This document shows, in pieces, positions 21,935-30,979 of a stretch of 64,000 nucleotides of DNA (position 1 is its first letter; each line of letters begins with the position of its first letter). The DNA comes from an uncultured Planctomycetaceae bacterium. Its GTDB lineage: Bacteria > Planctomycetota > Planctomycetia > Planctomycetales > Planctomycetaceae. The position numbers and the translations under genes are program-made. Location: positions 1-64,000 of the forward strand of contig CALSLT010000019.1 of assembly GCA_943787265.1 (NCBI GenBank), given 5' to 3'. The notes under the pieces were generated by a model that made no database searches, was not told where the DNA came from, and saw only the letters and a program-made list of their open reading frames with translations.

Positions 21935-24625
21935 TCACGACACAAATTCGCGATACGTCGACTGCTCGAACTTCTGCAGCTCTTCCATCATTCGATCGCA
22001 GATCAACTGGCACTTCTCTTCGGATGTAATCTTTCTGCCTTCGTTGTCTGTCACATAAAAGACGTCGACAACCTGATCGAAGTGCGTAGAGATTCTCGCG
22101 AGGTCGATGGATAAGTCGAGCTTGAACAGCGTTCTCGAGATTGTGTACAGCAAGCCGGGACGGTTATGTGCGAAGACCAGAACGATCGTCGACTTATCCG
22201 AAGTGTCGGTGTCGACTTCGACTCGTGTTGGCAAGCCCATCGTTGGCGCTTCCGATGCCTCTGTGGCAAACCGCCGATGTTTTTGGAACAGCTCCTTCGC
22301 AGTGACTTCCTTCCGTAGTCCCTGGATGATTGAGTCGGCGACTTCGTCGATCCGGGCTTGTGGGACGATGCCTGAAAAGTCTTCGTCGATGACGTGGAAT
22401 GTGTCGACGATCACCCCGTCAAAACTGGTTGTGATTTCGGCTCCAAGAATCTTCATGTGCCGAGCTGTCAGCATGCCGGAAATTCGATGAAACCCACCTC
22501 GCGAGTATTGAGAATCGGCAATGACGTGGTAGTCGGTCGTGCCGCTGATTTTGTCGTATCGTCCGTCAACTCGGATTTCGCCAGGTTCCAGACTGCGGAT
22601 GACGTCAAGATCCCGGGCGATCATCGACGGCGGCGTCATAGTCAAATACTGAGACGAGAAACCGTCCAACTGCTTGTCGACCCATTGCCGCAAGGAAGTC
22701 GCGATTTCCTCAGATTCCGGCTCAAGGGGGACGATCGAATCGTAGACGTGTTCGCGAATTTCTCGCAGCCGTTCCTCTTCATGAAACCTGGGTGGTTGGC
22801 CGCTGAGTGTCGTCATCAGTCGTTTGTAGAAATCTGCCAGTAGGTCGGCTTTCCAGGCGGTCCACACGCCCGGCCCAACGCCACTGACGTCGGCGGCAGT
22901 TAATACGTAAAGCATCCTGAGTTTTTCGGCCGAGCCAACTTCGTGGCTGAATTCGAGCACGACTTGTGGATCAGTCGTGTCGTACCGAAAGCCAAGATCG
23001 GCCATCTTCAAGTGCTTATGGACCAGAAAGCTGACGATGCCGATTTCGTGTTGGTTCAGCTGTAACCTTTGGCAAATGTCCAAAGCCATGCGGCGGCCAA
23101 GTTCACTGTGGTCTTCTTCAAAGCCCTTTCCCGCGTCGTGAAGAATCAACGCCAGATGGAGCAACTGCTTCGAATGGATGTTTCGATAAGCCGCTCCGAC
23201 GGGCGAATCTTCTTTCGCGAAACTCTCGCAGATTTCCAGACATCGAAGCGTGTGTTCGTCGACTGTGAAGTGGTGATACTGGTTGAACTGAAGCAGGCAG
23301 CGAACTCGGTGCCATTCCGGGATCACAAGTTCCAGCACGTTTGTGTCGTGCATGCTTCGGACGGTCGCGCTGCATCGGCCGACTGTTCCCAGAATTTCCA
23401 TGAACAATCGTGATGCTTCCGGTGACGGTCCAGACGGAAGATTGCGAGCTGTTGACTTGATGGCTTCGATCAGTCGCGGTGACAGGCTCACTTGATACAT
23501 GGCCGCGGAATGGTAGATCTTCAGAATGTCTTCGAGAGTGTTGCAAATCTTCGGAAGATGCGACGGTGCGACGTCGAGCTCACCTTCGCTCAGAGCAAAG
23601 TATCGATTCACGCGATGCGACATCACCAGCCGCTTCACGGTCGATGAAACCGGGCGACCACGGTGCCGGCTTACAAATCGCTGCGAAATTTCAGCGATTG
23701 CCATGCTGTGAGAAAAATACTCCTGCATGAATCGTTCAACCGGCCGCTGGCCTTCCACATGCGAAATTTCAAGTGCTTCTGCAATTCGTAGTTGCTCGTC
23801 TTTTGAAAGAGTGTCGTTTGCTTTCCCGGCGTGAAGGTGCAAGTCGATACGGACTCGCGTTAGAAACTCGACACCCCGCTTCAGCCGTGAAGCATCGTCA
23901 GCAGTCAGGACGTTCTTCCGTCGCAGCGAGTCGATATCTGACGTCTGGTAATGAGCGAACGCGATCCACTGTAGAAGGTGGACGTCTCGCAGGCTGCCTA
24001 ACGACTTTTTGACGTCGGGCTCCAATTGCTGACCAGTTGCTCCATGAGTGGAGCGTTCTTCGTCACGCCCTTCGATGCAATCGTCGACGAAAACCCGGCG
24101 TCTTGCCCGTACGACCTTTCGGTAAAACTGGGTTTTCAATTGAGTAGCGAGAGACTCGTCGCCCCACAGCGAACGAACATGGACGAGCGAAGACGCGAGG
24201 TGGGGATCGAGGATCGCACTGGCTGCGGCATCACGAACGGTATGGACACGCTGCCCCAGCTTGATACCAGCATCCCAGAAATCGGGGACGATCCGTTTTG
24301 TCAGTCGATCGATCAAACCTGCGATTCGCGGTTGAAAGATGAAGATCAAGTCGGAGTCGGAGTACGGCGCGACCTCGCCTCTCCCCGAGCCACCAATCGC
24401 AATCATCGCTGAGTTTTGTTCGAGTTCCAGTTGCTCGGTTTCGGTAAATTCTTCGACGATCTCTTTCAGGATCTCGATCGTGTAAGTGTCCATCGCGTCT
24501 GAGAGCCAGGACGCGATCTGCATTCCCTTCGCGCCTTCGGCGAAGAGTTTTGCGGCGCGCTCCCGGATTTTCTCCAAAGCCTGTTTGCGTCTTTGAATTC
24601 GTTCCGCGGGAGTTTCTGTCGACAT
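21935..24625 (-). CDS. glnD: [Protein-PII] uridylyltransferase / uridylyl-removing enzyme
   Basis: Bifunctional nitrogen sensor of 896 residues that adds UMP to PII under nitrogen limitation and removes it when glutamine is high. The nucleotidyltransferase domain has GGSGRGE at 78-84 and the metal-binding DSD at 90-92. A central HD phosphohydrolase domain contains LALILHDAGKG and the FLVHKH motif. Two ACT domains form the C-terminus (each with the IVLVFAHNRPGLLYTI-type start), where glutamine should bind. I prefer ATG 24625 over an upstream TTG at 24646. Its substrates, two PII proteins with intact Tyr51, are encoded just upstream in the same orientation, separated by a strong hairpin. Confidence 0.95.
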   Translation of the reverse strand: MSTETPAERIQRRKQALEKIRERAAKLFAEGAKGMQIASWLSDAMDTYTIEILKEIVEEFTETEQLELEQNSAMIAIGGSGRGEVAPYSDSDLIFIFQPRIAGLIDRLTKRIVPDFWDAGIKLGQRVHTVRDAAASAILDPHLASSLVHVRSLWGDESLATQLKTQFYRKVVRARRRVFVDDCIEGRDEERSTHGATGQQLEPDVKKSLGSLRDVHLLQWIAFAHYQTSDIDSLRRKNVLTADDASRLKRGVEFLTRVRIDLHLHAGKANDTLSKDEQLRIAEALEISHVEGQRPVERFMQEYFSHSMAIAEISQRFVSRHRGRPVSSTVKRLVMSHRVNRYFALSEGELDVAPSHLPKICNTLEDILKIYHSAAMYQVSLSPRLIEAIKSTARNLPSGPSPEASRLFMEILGTVGRCSATVRSMHDTNVLELVIPEWHRVRCLLQFNQYHHFTVDEHTLRCLEICESFAKEDSPVGAAYRNIHSKQLLHLALILHDAGKGFEEDHSELGRRMALDICQRLQLNQHEIGIVSFLVHKHLKMADLGFRYDTTDPQVVLEFSHEVGSAEKLRMLYVLTAADVSGVGPGVWTAWKADLLADFYKRLMTTLSGQPPRFHEEERLREIREHVYDSIVPLEPESEEIATSLRQWVDKQLDGFSSQYLTMTPPSMIARDLDVIRSLEPGEIRVDGRYDKISGTTDYHVIADSQYSRGGFHRISGMLTARHMKILGAEITTSFDGVIVDTFHVIDEDFSGIVPQARIDEVADSIIQGLRKEVTAKELFQKHRRFATEASEAPTMGLPTRVEVDTDTSDKSTIVLVFAHNRPGLLYTISRTLFKLDLSIDLARISTHFDQVVDVFYVTDNEGRKITSEEKCQLICDRMMEELQKFEQSTYREFVS

Positions 24626-24752
24626 CGTCGTGGACACAGTTCTCAATTAGGCATAGCTGACAATAATCGTGGCCGTCGCACGGCGAAGCGATTGCGCCTC
24701 GCGACTAGCTGCTCACGGAAACAGCGTGCTTCGACGGAGTGCACCTGCGCAG

Positions 24753-24793
24753 TCGACGAGGCAGAGAGACATTGCTTCTCTCTGCCTCGTCGA
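24753..24793. terminator. Perfect 17-bp hairpin between PII gene and glnD
   Basis: The arms 24753-24769 and 24777-24793 are perfectly complementary with a 7-nt loop. It lies between the glnB stop and the glnD start, both on the - strand. No T-tract follows on either strand, so classic termination is uncertain. Attenuation, RNA processing or stabilisation of the PII message would also fit. Confidence 0.7.
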
Positions 24794-24846
24794 GCCTGCT
24801 TAGATTCTCGCACCATGTTGTGCGAAAGCTGGCTGATCGCTCTTAA

Positions 24847-25185
24847 CTAAAGAGCTTCACCGCCGGTTTCGCCAGTTCGAATGCGAATGACTTCTGATAG
24901 ATCAGTGACAAAGATCTTGCCGTCGCCGATGTTGCCGGTTCGTGCCACTTCTGTGATTTTCTCGATCGCTTTTCCTGCATCGTCTTCGCTGACGACCAAT
25001 TCGAGCTTCACTTTCGGCAGGAAGTCAACGGTGTATTCAGCACCTCGATAAACTTCTTTGTGGCCACGCTGGCGGCCGAAGCCTCGGACTTCCGTGACTG
25101 TCATGCCCTGGATGCCGATTTCGTTGAGCCCGTTTTTGACTTCTTCGAGCTTGTAATGTCGGATGATGGCTTCGATCTTTTTCAT
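24847..25185 (-). CDS. glnB: Nitrogen regulatory protein PII (copy 1)
   Basis: Signal-transduction protein of 112 residues. It starts MKKIEAIIRHYKLEEV, the universal PII N-terminus, so an upstream in-frame start at 25209 is rejected. The T-loop (about 37-55) contains YRGAEY with Tyr51, the GlnD uridylylation site. The B-loop (TGNIGDGKIF) and C-loop (RIRTGE) that bind ATP/ADP and 2-oxoglutarate are intact. It lies 104 bp downstream of a second PII gene. I cannot tell GlnB from GlnK by sequence alone. Confidence 0.96.
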   Translation of the reverse strand: MKKIEAIIRHYKLEEVKNGLNEIGIQGMTVTEVRGFGRQRGHKEVYRGAEYTVDFLPKVKLELVVSEDDAGKAIEKITEVARTGNIGDGKIFVTDLSEVIRIRTGETGGEAL

Positions 25186-25289
25186 CGTGATGGTCCTTCT
25201 GGCGGTCAAATTGAGGTTCGACCAAAGAGTTGAGATTGGTTGAGTGCTTGTGCTGAATTAGTTGCGAGTTTGGCGTCGAACAACGTTTG

Positions 25290-25628
25290 CTAAACGGCCG
25301 ACTCGCCGGATTCGCCCGTGCGGATCCGAATGATGTTTTCGAGGTCGGTTACAAAAACTTTTCCGTCGCCGATCTGGCCTGTCCGAGCGGACTCCAGAAT
25401 TTTGTCAATAACTTCGCGTGATTTGTCCTCCGCGACAACGGTTTCGAGCTTCACTTTCGGAAGGAAGTCGACGGTGTATTCGGCTCCGCGGTACTGTTCC
25501 TTGTGACCCTTTTGGCGGCCGAACCCCTTGACTTCAGAAACAGTCATTCCTTCGACGCCAATGCTGTTGAGGGCGTCTTTGACTTCTTCGAGTTTGAAGT
25601 GGCGAATGATCGCTTCGATCTTCTTCAT
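25290..25628 (-). CDS. glnB: Nitrogen regulatory protein PII (copy 2)
   Basis: Second PII protein of 112 residues, very similar to its neighbour, with the same Tyr51 T-loop (YRGAEY), B-loop (TGQIGDGKVF) and C-loop (RIRTGE). Differences cluster in the helix before the T-loop and in residues 75-85, suggesting an old tandem duplication with possible division of targets, for example AmtB versus metabolic enzymes. An ATG with AGGAG about 8 nt upstream supports the start. The symbol is given for family only; either copy could be the GlnK-like partner of AmtB. Confidence 0.95.
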   Translation of the reverse strand: MKKIEAIIRHFKLEEVKDALNSIGVEGMTVSEVKGFGRQKGHKEQYRGAEYTVDFLPKVKLETVVAEDKSREVIDKILESARTGQIGDGKVFVTDLENIIRIRTGESGESAV

Positions 25629-25979
25629 CGAATTTCTCCTGTCTCAATCCGACTGGTGTTGTCACTCGTGGTGAGCCGAGTTGTCTGAGTCATTGTCTGT
25701 TAGAAAAATCTCGCGCCAATTCCTGTGCGATGTTCGGATTATGTGTAAGTCGTTGAATTCATTGTGCTTATGGGTTGATGGATGAGTTTTTGCTCAATTG
25801 CATTCAATTACCAGCGCCTCACCAGTGTGACACGAAATCAGAATTGCTCCAACTGCGAGTTATTGTAGTTAGATGTCCTGCCTAATGGGGACAAATATAG
25901 CTTGATGTGAACGGTTAAGTTGGGTATGTCTCATTTGTGTGGCGCGTGTCGCGCGGTTGGAACATGACAGTAATTCCGG
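25629..25979. other. Upstream region of the PII genes
   Basis: This 351-bp gap is more A+T-rich than its neighbours and must hold the promoter of the PII pair. On the coding (-) strand I searched for GG-N10-GC sigma-54 spacing and found none. A TGG...TTGC match at 25779-25793 points the wrong way. No RNA gene was recognised. Confidence 0.5.
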
Positions 25980-26963
25980 TTACCGCCGAAACTCTGCCGG
26001 GTCGACTGAGTGATTCTTAAGCAGGCGATATAGCGTTCCTCGGGGAAGCTGAGCTTCTCGGGCTGACTCTTTGACGTTGCCTTCGTGACGACGCAGCAGG
26101 CTCTCAAAGTATTCGCGTTCGAAACGAGCGAGGTACTCATCGCGAATCTCAAAGTAGCTACGGCTGGGGCTTCCGTTTGCTGCGCCAGCTGCAGCGACCA
26201 GCGACACTGGTAGATCGTCGGCGCTGATCTGGTCGTCACCTGATAACGCGATAGCTCGTCGGATGATGTTCTGAAGTTCGCGAATATTGCCAGGCCAATG
26301 GTAGCGCCGCATCAGCGAGTAAGCCGCGGGAGTGATTGCAGGAACGCGCCGCTCCATTTCGCGGCTGCAGCGAAGTGCGAAGTGTTCCGCCAGCAATCCG
26401 AGATCGTCGCCACGCTCACGAAGCGGAGGCAGGTCGATCCTCACAACGTTGATTCGATAGTAGAGGTCTTCGCGAAACGTTCTATCCTGAACCATCTGAT
26501 CCAGATCGAGCGACGTGGCAGCAACGATTCGAACATCGACCTCCACTTCAGCGTTGCCACCGACGCGTCTCAGCTTGCGCTCTTGAAGAACTCGCAGCAG
26601 CTTGGCTTGAAGCAGCAGCGGCAGGTCGCCGATCTCGTCCAGAAAGAATGTTCCGCCGCTTGCCGTTTCCAGAAGACCTCGACGTTGGCGGTCGGCTCCG
26701 GTGAACGCTCCCTGCTCGTAGCCGAACAGTTCGCTTTCGAGAAGGTTCTCTGGGATCGCTCCACAGTCGATTGGAACGAAAGGCCCGTCCGCGCGTCGCC
26801 CTAGATCATGCACCGATCGGGCGACCAGTTCTTTGCCGGTTCCCGTCTCACCGAGAATCAATACGTCGACGCCAGTGTCGGCGACTCGCTGAATCGTCTC
26901 AGCCACGGCCTTCATGGGCGGGCTGCTTCCGATGACGTTTAGCGTTGGATTATCAGCGTCCAT
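25980..26963 (-). CDS. Sigma-54-dependent transcriptional activator lacking a receiver (PspF-like)
   Basis: Bacterial enhancer-binding protein of 327 residues that should remodel sigma-54 RNA polymerase with ATP. The AAA+ domain starts near residue 8 and has Walker A GETGTGKE (38-45), the sigma-54-contacting GAFTGA loop (85-90), Walker B TFFLDE (105-110) and the RIVAATSLDLD and YRINVV sensor regions. A Fis-type helix-turn-helix (NVKESAREAQLPRGTLYRLLKNH) ends the protein. No regulatory N-terminal domain is present, so control must be by a partner protein or by expression. Its position between amtB and the PII genes suggests nitrogen-related targets. Confidence 0.93.
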   Translation of the reverse strand: MDADNPTLNVIGSSPPMKAVAETIQRVADTGVDVLILGETGTGKELVARSVHDLGRRADGPFVPIDCGAIPENLLESELFGYEQGAFTGADRQRRGLLETASGGTFFLDEIGDLPLLLQAKLLRVLQERKLRRVGGNAEVEVDVRIVAATSLDLDQMVQDRTFREDLYYRINVVRIDLPPLRERGDDLGLLAEHFALRCSREMERRVPAITPAAYSLMRRYHWPGNIRELQNIIRRAIALSGDDQISADDLPVSLVAAAGAANGSPSRSYFEIRDEYLARFEREYFESLLRRHEGNVKESAREAQLPRGTLYRLLKNHSVDPAEFRR

Positions 26964-26998
26964 AGAGCCGTCATCGTTTCATTCGATCGGAATCGAAA

Positions 26999-27139
26999 CG
27001 GCGTGCCGGCCCCACTGACCGGCACGCCGAAGCGCTGACCCGCGCACCTTTAGCTATTGCGATGCCGAAGGCAACTCAAAGCTTGAACACGGTCAGCGAG
27101 GCTCCCTGTCAGAAGCCTCGCCGACGTGATCATTCAAGT
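26999..27139. terminator. Hairpins downstream of amtB
   Basis: A perfect 11-bp stem (26999-27009 with 27019-27029, 9-nt loop) lies just before the activator gene. A second, imperfect stem runs from about 27080 to 27139 (CTTGAA...TTCAAG ends, GCGAGGCT core pairing with AGCCTCGC). Both lie beyond the amtB stop on the - strand and probably reduce read-through. Neither has a long T-tract. Confidence 0.55.
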
Positions 27140-27171
27140 TTTCAGTCACCTTCTTCCCGAAGAAGACGTCC

Positions 27172-28704
27172 TTACAGGAAGATGTAACCTTCTTCGCCGT
27201 GCTGGCTGACGTCGAGGCCCTGAACTTCATCGTCCTGGCTGACTCGCAGCCCCATGACGGCGTCCAGAACTTTCAGAATGATGAATGTTCCGACAAGGGC
27301 AAAGACTGCCGTCGCGACAATGCTGACAATCTGCGGCACCATCTGGCCTGGCATTCCGTCAAGGACACCCCAGTGGCCGACACCGAAGGACTTGGCGAGG
27401 GATTTGCTTGCAAAGACACCAGTCAGCAGAGCTCCTACCGTTCCGCCAACTCCGTGCACACCAAACGCGTCCAACGAATCGTCGTACCCGAATTTCTGCT
27501 TCAGTTTGGCACAGGCGAAGTAGCAAACGACGCCAGCGATGATTCCCATTGGGATCGCCGATACTGCCGTGCATGATCCGCTCGCCGGTGTGATGCAGAC
27601 CAGACCGGCGACGGCACCTGAGCAAGCACCGAGGATGCTCGGTTTTCCGTGCTTGATCCATTCGACTGCTGACCACCCAAGTACGCCAGCCGCAGCACAC
27701 ATGTGAGTTGCAACGAACGCGTTCACTGCTCCCGCACTTGCATCAACGGCACTTCCGGCGTTGAACCCAAACCAGCCGACCCACAACAGAGCGGCACCGA
27801 TGCAGGTATAAGTGAGGTTGTGCGGTGGCATCGGTTCTTGCGGATATCCAATTCGCTTGCCAATCAGCAGTGCACAGAGAAGTGCTGAGACTCCAGAACT
27901 GATGTGGACGACGGTTCCGCCTGCAAAGTCGAGTGCAGGGAAAAGGGCATTCTCGTTCCACTCGCATAACCAGCCAGCGTCCCCCCAGACCCAATGGCAA
28001 ACCGGACAGTAAACCAGCAATCCCCAAAGAACTGAGAAAACGCACATCGTGCTGAACTTCATTCGTTCAGCAAACGCTCCGCAAATTAAAGCTGGAGTGA
28101 TGATGAAGAACATTCCCTGGAACACGAAGAAGATACTGGTGTTGGCCCACTCGACTGTCAGGTTGTTAATTTTGACTTCCTTCTGCTCGTCGGTGAGTGA
28201 CGTGTCATCATCGATTTCTTGAACAGCTTCAGAGTCGACGATTACTCCATCCATCATTACGTGGTCAAAGTTGCCGAAGTACGGGTTGTCGCCGCCGAAT
28301 GCGAGGCTGTAGCCAACGATTCCCCAGACGACAGTCATCAGTCCCATCAGGAAGATGCACTGCATCATGACGCCGAGAATATTCTTTTTCCGGACAAGCC
28401 CACCGTAGAACAACGCGAGCCCCGGTGCTGTCATCATGAGCACGAGTGCTGAAGATGTAAGCATCCACGCAACTTTGGCTCCACTCAGCTCGGCAGGAGC
28501 TTCTTCTTCGGCATATTCGCCAGAACCTTCTTCCTCAACGGGAGTTGCGTCAGATTCAAGTTCTCCTTCAGCAGGAGCGTTTGCGTTGACAGCTTCAGTC
28601 GAGTCTGTCCCGTCCTGCGCGAACACGATGGCTGGCTGTGCAACAATTGGCATCAGAGCCAGCAGGAAGATCAACTTTCGAAATACACCAAAAACACTAC
28701 GCAT
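27172..28704 (-). CDS. amtB: Ammonium transporter
   Basis: Amt/MEP/Rh-family ammonium channel of 510 residues. A signal peptide (1-29) precedes an acidic, Glu-rich stretch (31-72) and then the 11-helix core. Twin pore histidines are His267 (GGTVVHISSG) and His417 (FGVHGVGG). The ALICGAFAERMKFS signature is present at about 205-218. A charged insert at about 148-182 enlarges the first periplasmic loops. AmtB is normally gated by a PII protein, and two PII genes lie 1.5 kb downstream on the same strand. An exact sigma-54 promoter match lies about 190 bp upstream, so induction under nitrogen limitation is likely. Confidence 0.95.
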   Translation of the reverse strand: MRSVFGVFRKLIFLLALMPIVAQPAIVFAQDGTDSTEAVNANAPAEGELESDATPVEEEGSGEYAEEEAPAELSGAKVAWMLTSSALVLMMTAPGLALFYGGLVRKKNILGVMMQCIFLMGLMTVVWGIVGYSLAFGGDNPYFGNFDHVMMDGVIVDSEAVQEIDDDTSLTDEQKEVKINNLTVEWANTSIFFVFQGMFFIITPALICGAFAERMKFSTMCVFSVLWGLLVYCPVCHWVWGDAGWLCEWNENALFPALDFAGGTVVHISSGVSALLCALLIGKRIGYPQEPMPPHNLTYTCIGAALLWVGWFGFNAGSAVDASAGAVNAFVATHMCAAAGVLGWSAVEWIKHGKPSILGACSGAVAGLVCITPASGSCTAVSAIPMGIIAGVVCYFACAKLKQKFGYDDSLDAFGVHGVGGTVGALLTGVFASKSLAKSFGVGHWGVLDGMPGQMVPQIVSIVATAVFALVGTFIILKVLDAVMGLRVSQDDEVQGLDVSQHGEEGYIFL

Positions 28705-28896
28705 TGCCTGTCCTTTTCCAGTAAATGATTGCCGAAACTACCATTCAGCGTTTGGGTTGAGGGTCGATTATTGAAGGCACGTTTTCAGTGTTCGCAATCG
28801 ACGGGGAGCAACCGTCACGATGTTTGTGATACTCGTTTGCAAGCGGGCTCTGTGAGTAGCCACGTATGGCCCGCTGCGATACGCTCAGATGGCAAG

Positions 28897-28911
28897 GCAA
28901 CTGCTGTGCCA
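28897..28911 (-). promoter_or_regulatory. Sigma-54 (-24/-12) promoter of amtB
   Basis: The - strand reads TGGCAC-N5-TTGC (28911 down to 28897), an exact match to the sigma-54 consensus with correct GG-to-GC spacing. It points at amtB, whose ATG is at 28704, implying a leader of roughly 180 nt. A sigma-54 activator gene lies directly downstream of amtB, which strengthens the call. Confidence 0.8.
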
Positions 28912-28996
28912 AACCTACTGGCTGGGCGACTTCGGGCTGTCCCGCCGGTTTGTTCTCTCTTGAATTTACGACTCCGACCTAATCTCTCGACAATTC

Positions 28997-30013
28997 ATGG
29001 ACCAGCTCATCCAGGACCAATTCGAGACCATCGCAGGCGGACTATTCGTCTTCGGCTTGCTGCTAGGAGTGGCACTTGATGTCTGGTCGCTGAGAATGTG
29101 CGACCAATTCTGCGAACACCACGCCAGTGTGAGCGGAACATCCCGCGGCGATCGCAAGAGTTCGGCAGCTCGTCTAACTACGGCCCTGGCGACTGGGGTC
29201 ATCCTGGCCGGGTACTTTCTGGCCGTCTTCGGCTTGCAGATGCATTCGACAAGCGAAGTCCTGCCGTCATTGTTCTGGAAGTATGGTCGAGCGATTGGAC
29301 ATCTCGTCCTGCTGATTCTGCTAATCGAAGCTACGGTGACCGACTTTCGTGAGTACATCATTCCCGATCAGATCACCGTTCCGGGGATGATCGCCGGTGT
29401 TCTGCTGGCGACGGTTTCCGGCGACACACAATTGATGCACTTGTGGGTCGACTGGAATCAGGCGGTGGTCGACCTGCGCGGGCCGTACATCCCGGCGTGG
29501 ATCGGCGACAGCACTCACTGGCACGGGTTCGTTTGGAGTATGACCGGATTGGTTGCCGGCGGCGGTGTCACGTGGATCGTCCGCTGGCTGTCGTCTGTGT
29601 TGCTTGGTCAGGAAAGCCTCGGGCTGGGCGATGTCACTCTGATGGCGATGATCGGAAGCTTTCTCGGGTGGCAGCCGCTGGTCTTCGTTTTCCTGCTCGC
29701 TCCGCTTTGCGGTATTGCGATGGGACTCGGCGTTCGACTTATCACCAACCGAACCTACATCCCGTTTGGGCCGTACCTCAGTATTGCGGCTGTCATCGTT
29801 CTGTTTGCCTGGCGGCCATTGTGGATGCTGGAAATCTCCAACGAGTTTTCTATTCGGAAGCTGTTCGGCGATGCTCCGGGACTTGCCATTCTGGGCGCGA
29901 TTTCGCTGGCCGCGTTCGTCGCGTTGCTGATTTGTCTGAGGCTCTACCGTCTGATTCCTGGCAAGCCGCGTTCGAGCGATTCTCTATCGACGGGAAACGA
30001 AGATGCTTCCTGA
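28997..30013 (+). CDS. Prepilin peptidase (type IV leader peptidase, A24 family)
   Basis: Polytopic membrane aspartic protease of 338 residues that cleaves (and sometimes methylates) the leader of type IV pilin-like proteins. The two catalytic aspartates are visible: Asp116 in TVTDFREYIIPD and Asp212 in GLGDVTLMAMIGSFLG. About seven to eight hydrophobic segments are present. The usual N-terminal zinc-binding CxxC pairs and the methyltransferase-type region are absent or altered, so it may only be a peptidase. It overlaps thiL by 11 bp. No pilin gene is adjacent. Confidence 0.9.
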   Translation: MDQLIQDQFETIAGGLFVFGLLLGVALDVWSLRMCDQFCEHHASVSGTSRGDRKSSAARLTTALATGVILAGYFLAVFGLQMHSTSEVLPSLFWKYGRAIGHLVLLILLIEATVTDFREYIIPDQITVPGMIAGVLLATVSGDTQLMHLWVDWNQAVVDLRGPYIPAWIGDSTHWHGFVWSMTGLVAGGGVTWIVRWLSSVLLGQESLGLGDVTLMAMIGSFLGWQPLVFVFLLAPLCGIAMGLGVRLITNRTYIPFGPYLSIAAVIVLFAWRPLWMLEISNEFSIRKLFGDAPGLAILGAISLAAFVALLICLRLYRLIPGKPRSSDSLSTGNEDAS

Positions 30014-30950
30014 GCGATCCAGCGAGTTTCGGCTGATCGAGTCTTTCCGCTCGACAACTGGGGCCAGTCCCGCCGTTGTGATCGGAATTGGTGATGACAC
30101 TGCTGTCGTATCGGCATCCGATGGTCTGATTCTTCTGGCGGCTGACATGCTGCTGGAGGGAGTCCACTTCGATCTCGCAACGGCGACGCCGTTTCAGATT
30201 GGTCGCAAAACTCTTGCAGTGAACCTCAGCGATGTTGCGGCAATGGGCGGCCGACCGAAGTACGCACTGGTAAGTCTCGCCTTGCCACGCCAGCTCTCGG
30301 AGCATCGAAACGAAAACTTCGCCGAGCAACTTTTCGAAGGGCTGCGTTCACTGGCCAAGGAATTCGAAACAACCATTGTCGGCGGAGACACAAATTCGTG
30401 GGACGGACCGCTCGTCATCAATGTTGCCATTACGGGCGAAGTGTCAGCCGGGAAGGCGATCACTCGTTCTGGAGCGAAAGTCGGTGACTGGATTTTCGTG
30501 ACCGGAAGTCTCGGTGGAAGCATCGTTGGCCGACATCTCGACTTCACTCCTCGCGTCAGCGAAGCGTTAATACTTCGCGAAGCATGTCACCTCAACGCGA
30601 TGATCGATGTAAGCGACGGATTGGTCGCGGACCTGTATCACATTCTCGAAGAGAGCAACGTCGGAGCCTTTCTCAACGAAAGCTCAATCCCAATCAGCGA
30701 AACTGCTGCGTCATTGGCCGATGACCGATCGCCGCTCGAACATGCTCTTGGTGACGGCGAAGACTTCGAACTGCTCTTCACCGTTTCGCCAGAAGATGGG
30801 CAGAAACTTACCGAGAACAACCCGCTGCCGATTCCGCTTTCGCACATCGGTGAGATTGTTGTGGGAGACTCTTGCCAGCTTCGTGGAAAGTCGGGCATGA
30901 AAACTGAACTGCCCAGGCTCGGCTGGTCGCACGACGTCGGCAAGCCCTGA
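30003..30950 (+). CDS. thiL: Thiamine-monophosphate kinase
   Basis: Enzyme of 315 residues that phosphorylates thiamine monophosphate to thiamine diphosphate, the last step of cofactor synthesis, in the cytoplasm. Family motifs are FRLIESF at the start, GIGDDTAVV with metal-binding Asp31/Asp32, ADMLLEGVHFD with Asp48, NLSDVAAMGGRPKYALVSLALP, the GGDTN loop and IDVSDGLVADL. The length matches ThiL. It overlaps the prepilin peptidase gene by 11 bp, so the two are co-transcribed, though no functional link is evident. Confidence 0.94.
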   Translation: MLPERSSEFRLIESFRSTTGASPAVVIGIGDDTAVVSASDGLILLAADMLLEGVHFDLATATPFQIGRKTLAVNLSDVAAMGGRPKYALVSLALPRQLSEHRNENFAEQLFEGLRSLAKEFETTIVGGDTNSWDGPLVINVAITGEVSAGKAITRSGAKVGDWIFVTGSLGGSIVGRHLDFTPRVSEALILREACHLNAMIDVSDGLVADLYHILEESNVGAFLNESSIPISETAASLADDRSPLEHALGDGEDFELLFTVSPEDGQKLTENNPLPIPLSHIGEIVVGDSCQLRGKSGMKTELPRLGWSHDVGKP

Positions 30951-30979
30951 GTGAGAGATTGGCCAGATTCTAATCGCGG

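Noticed and set aside
25779..25793. TGG...TTGC match resembling a + strand sigma-54 promoter
   Set aside because: It points right into a gene transcribed leftwards, so it has no target. Only the -24 GG and -12 GC core matches.
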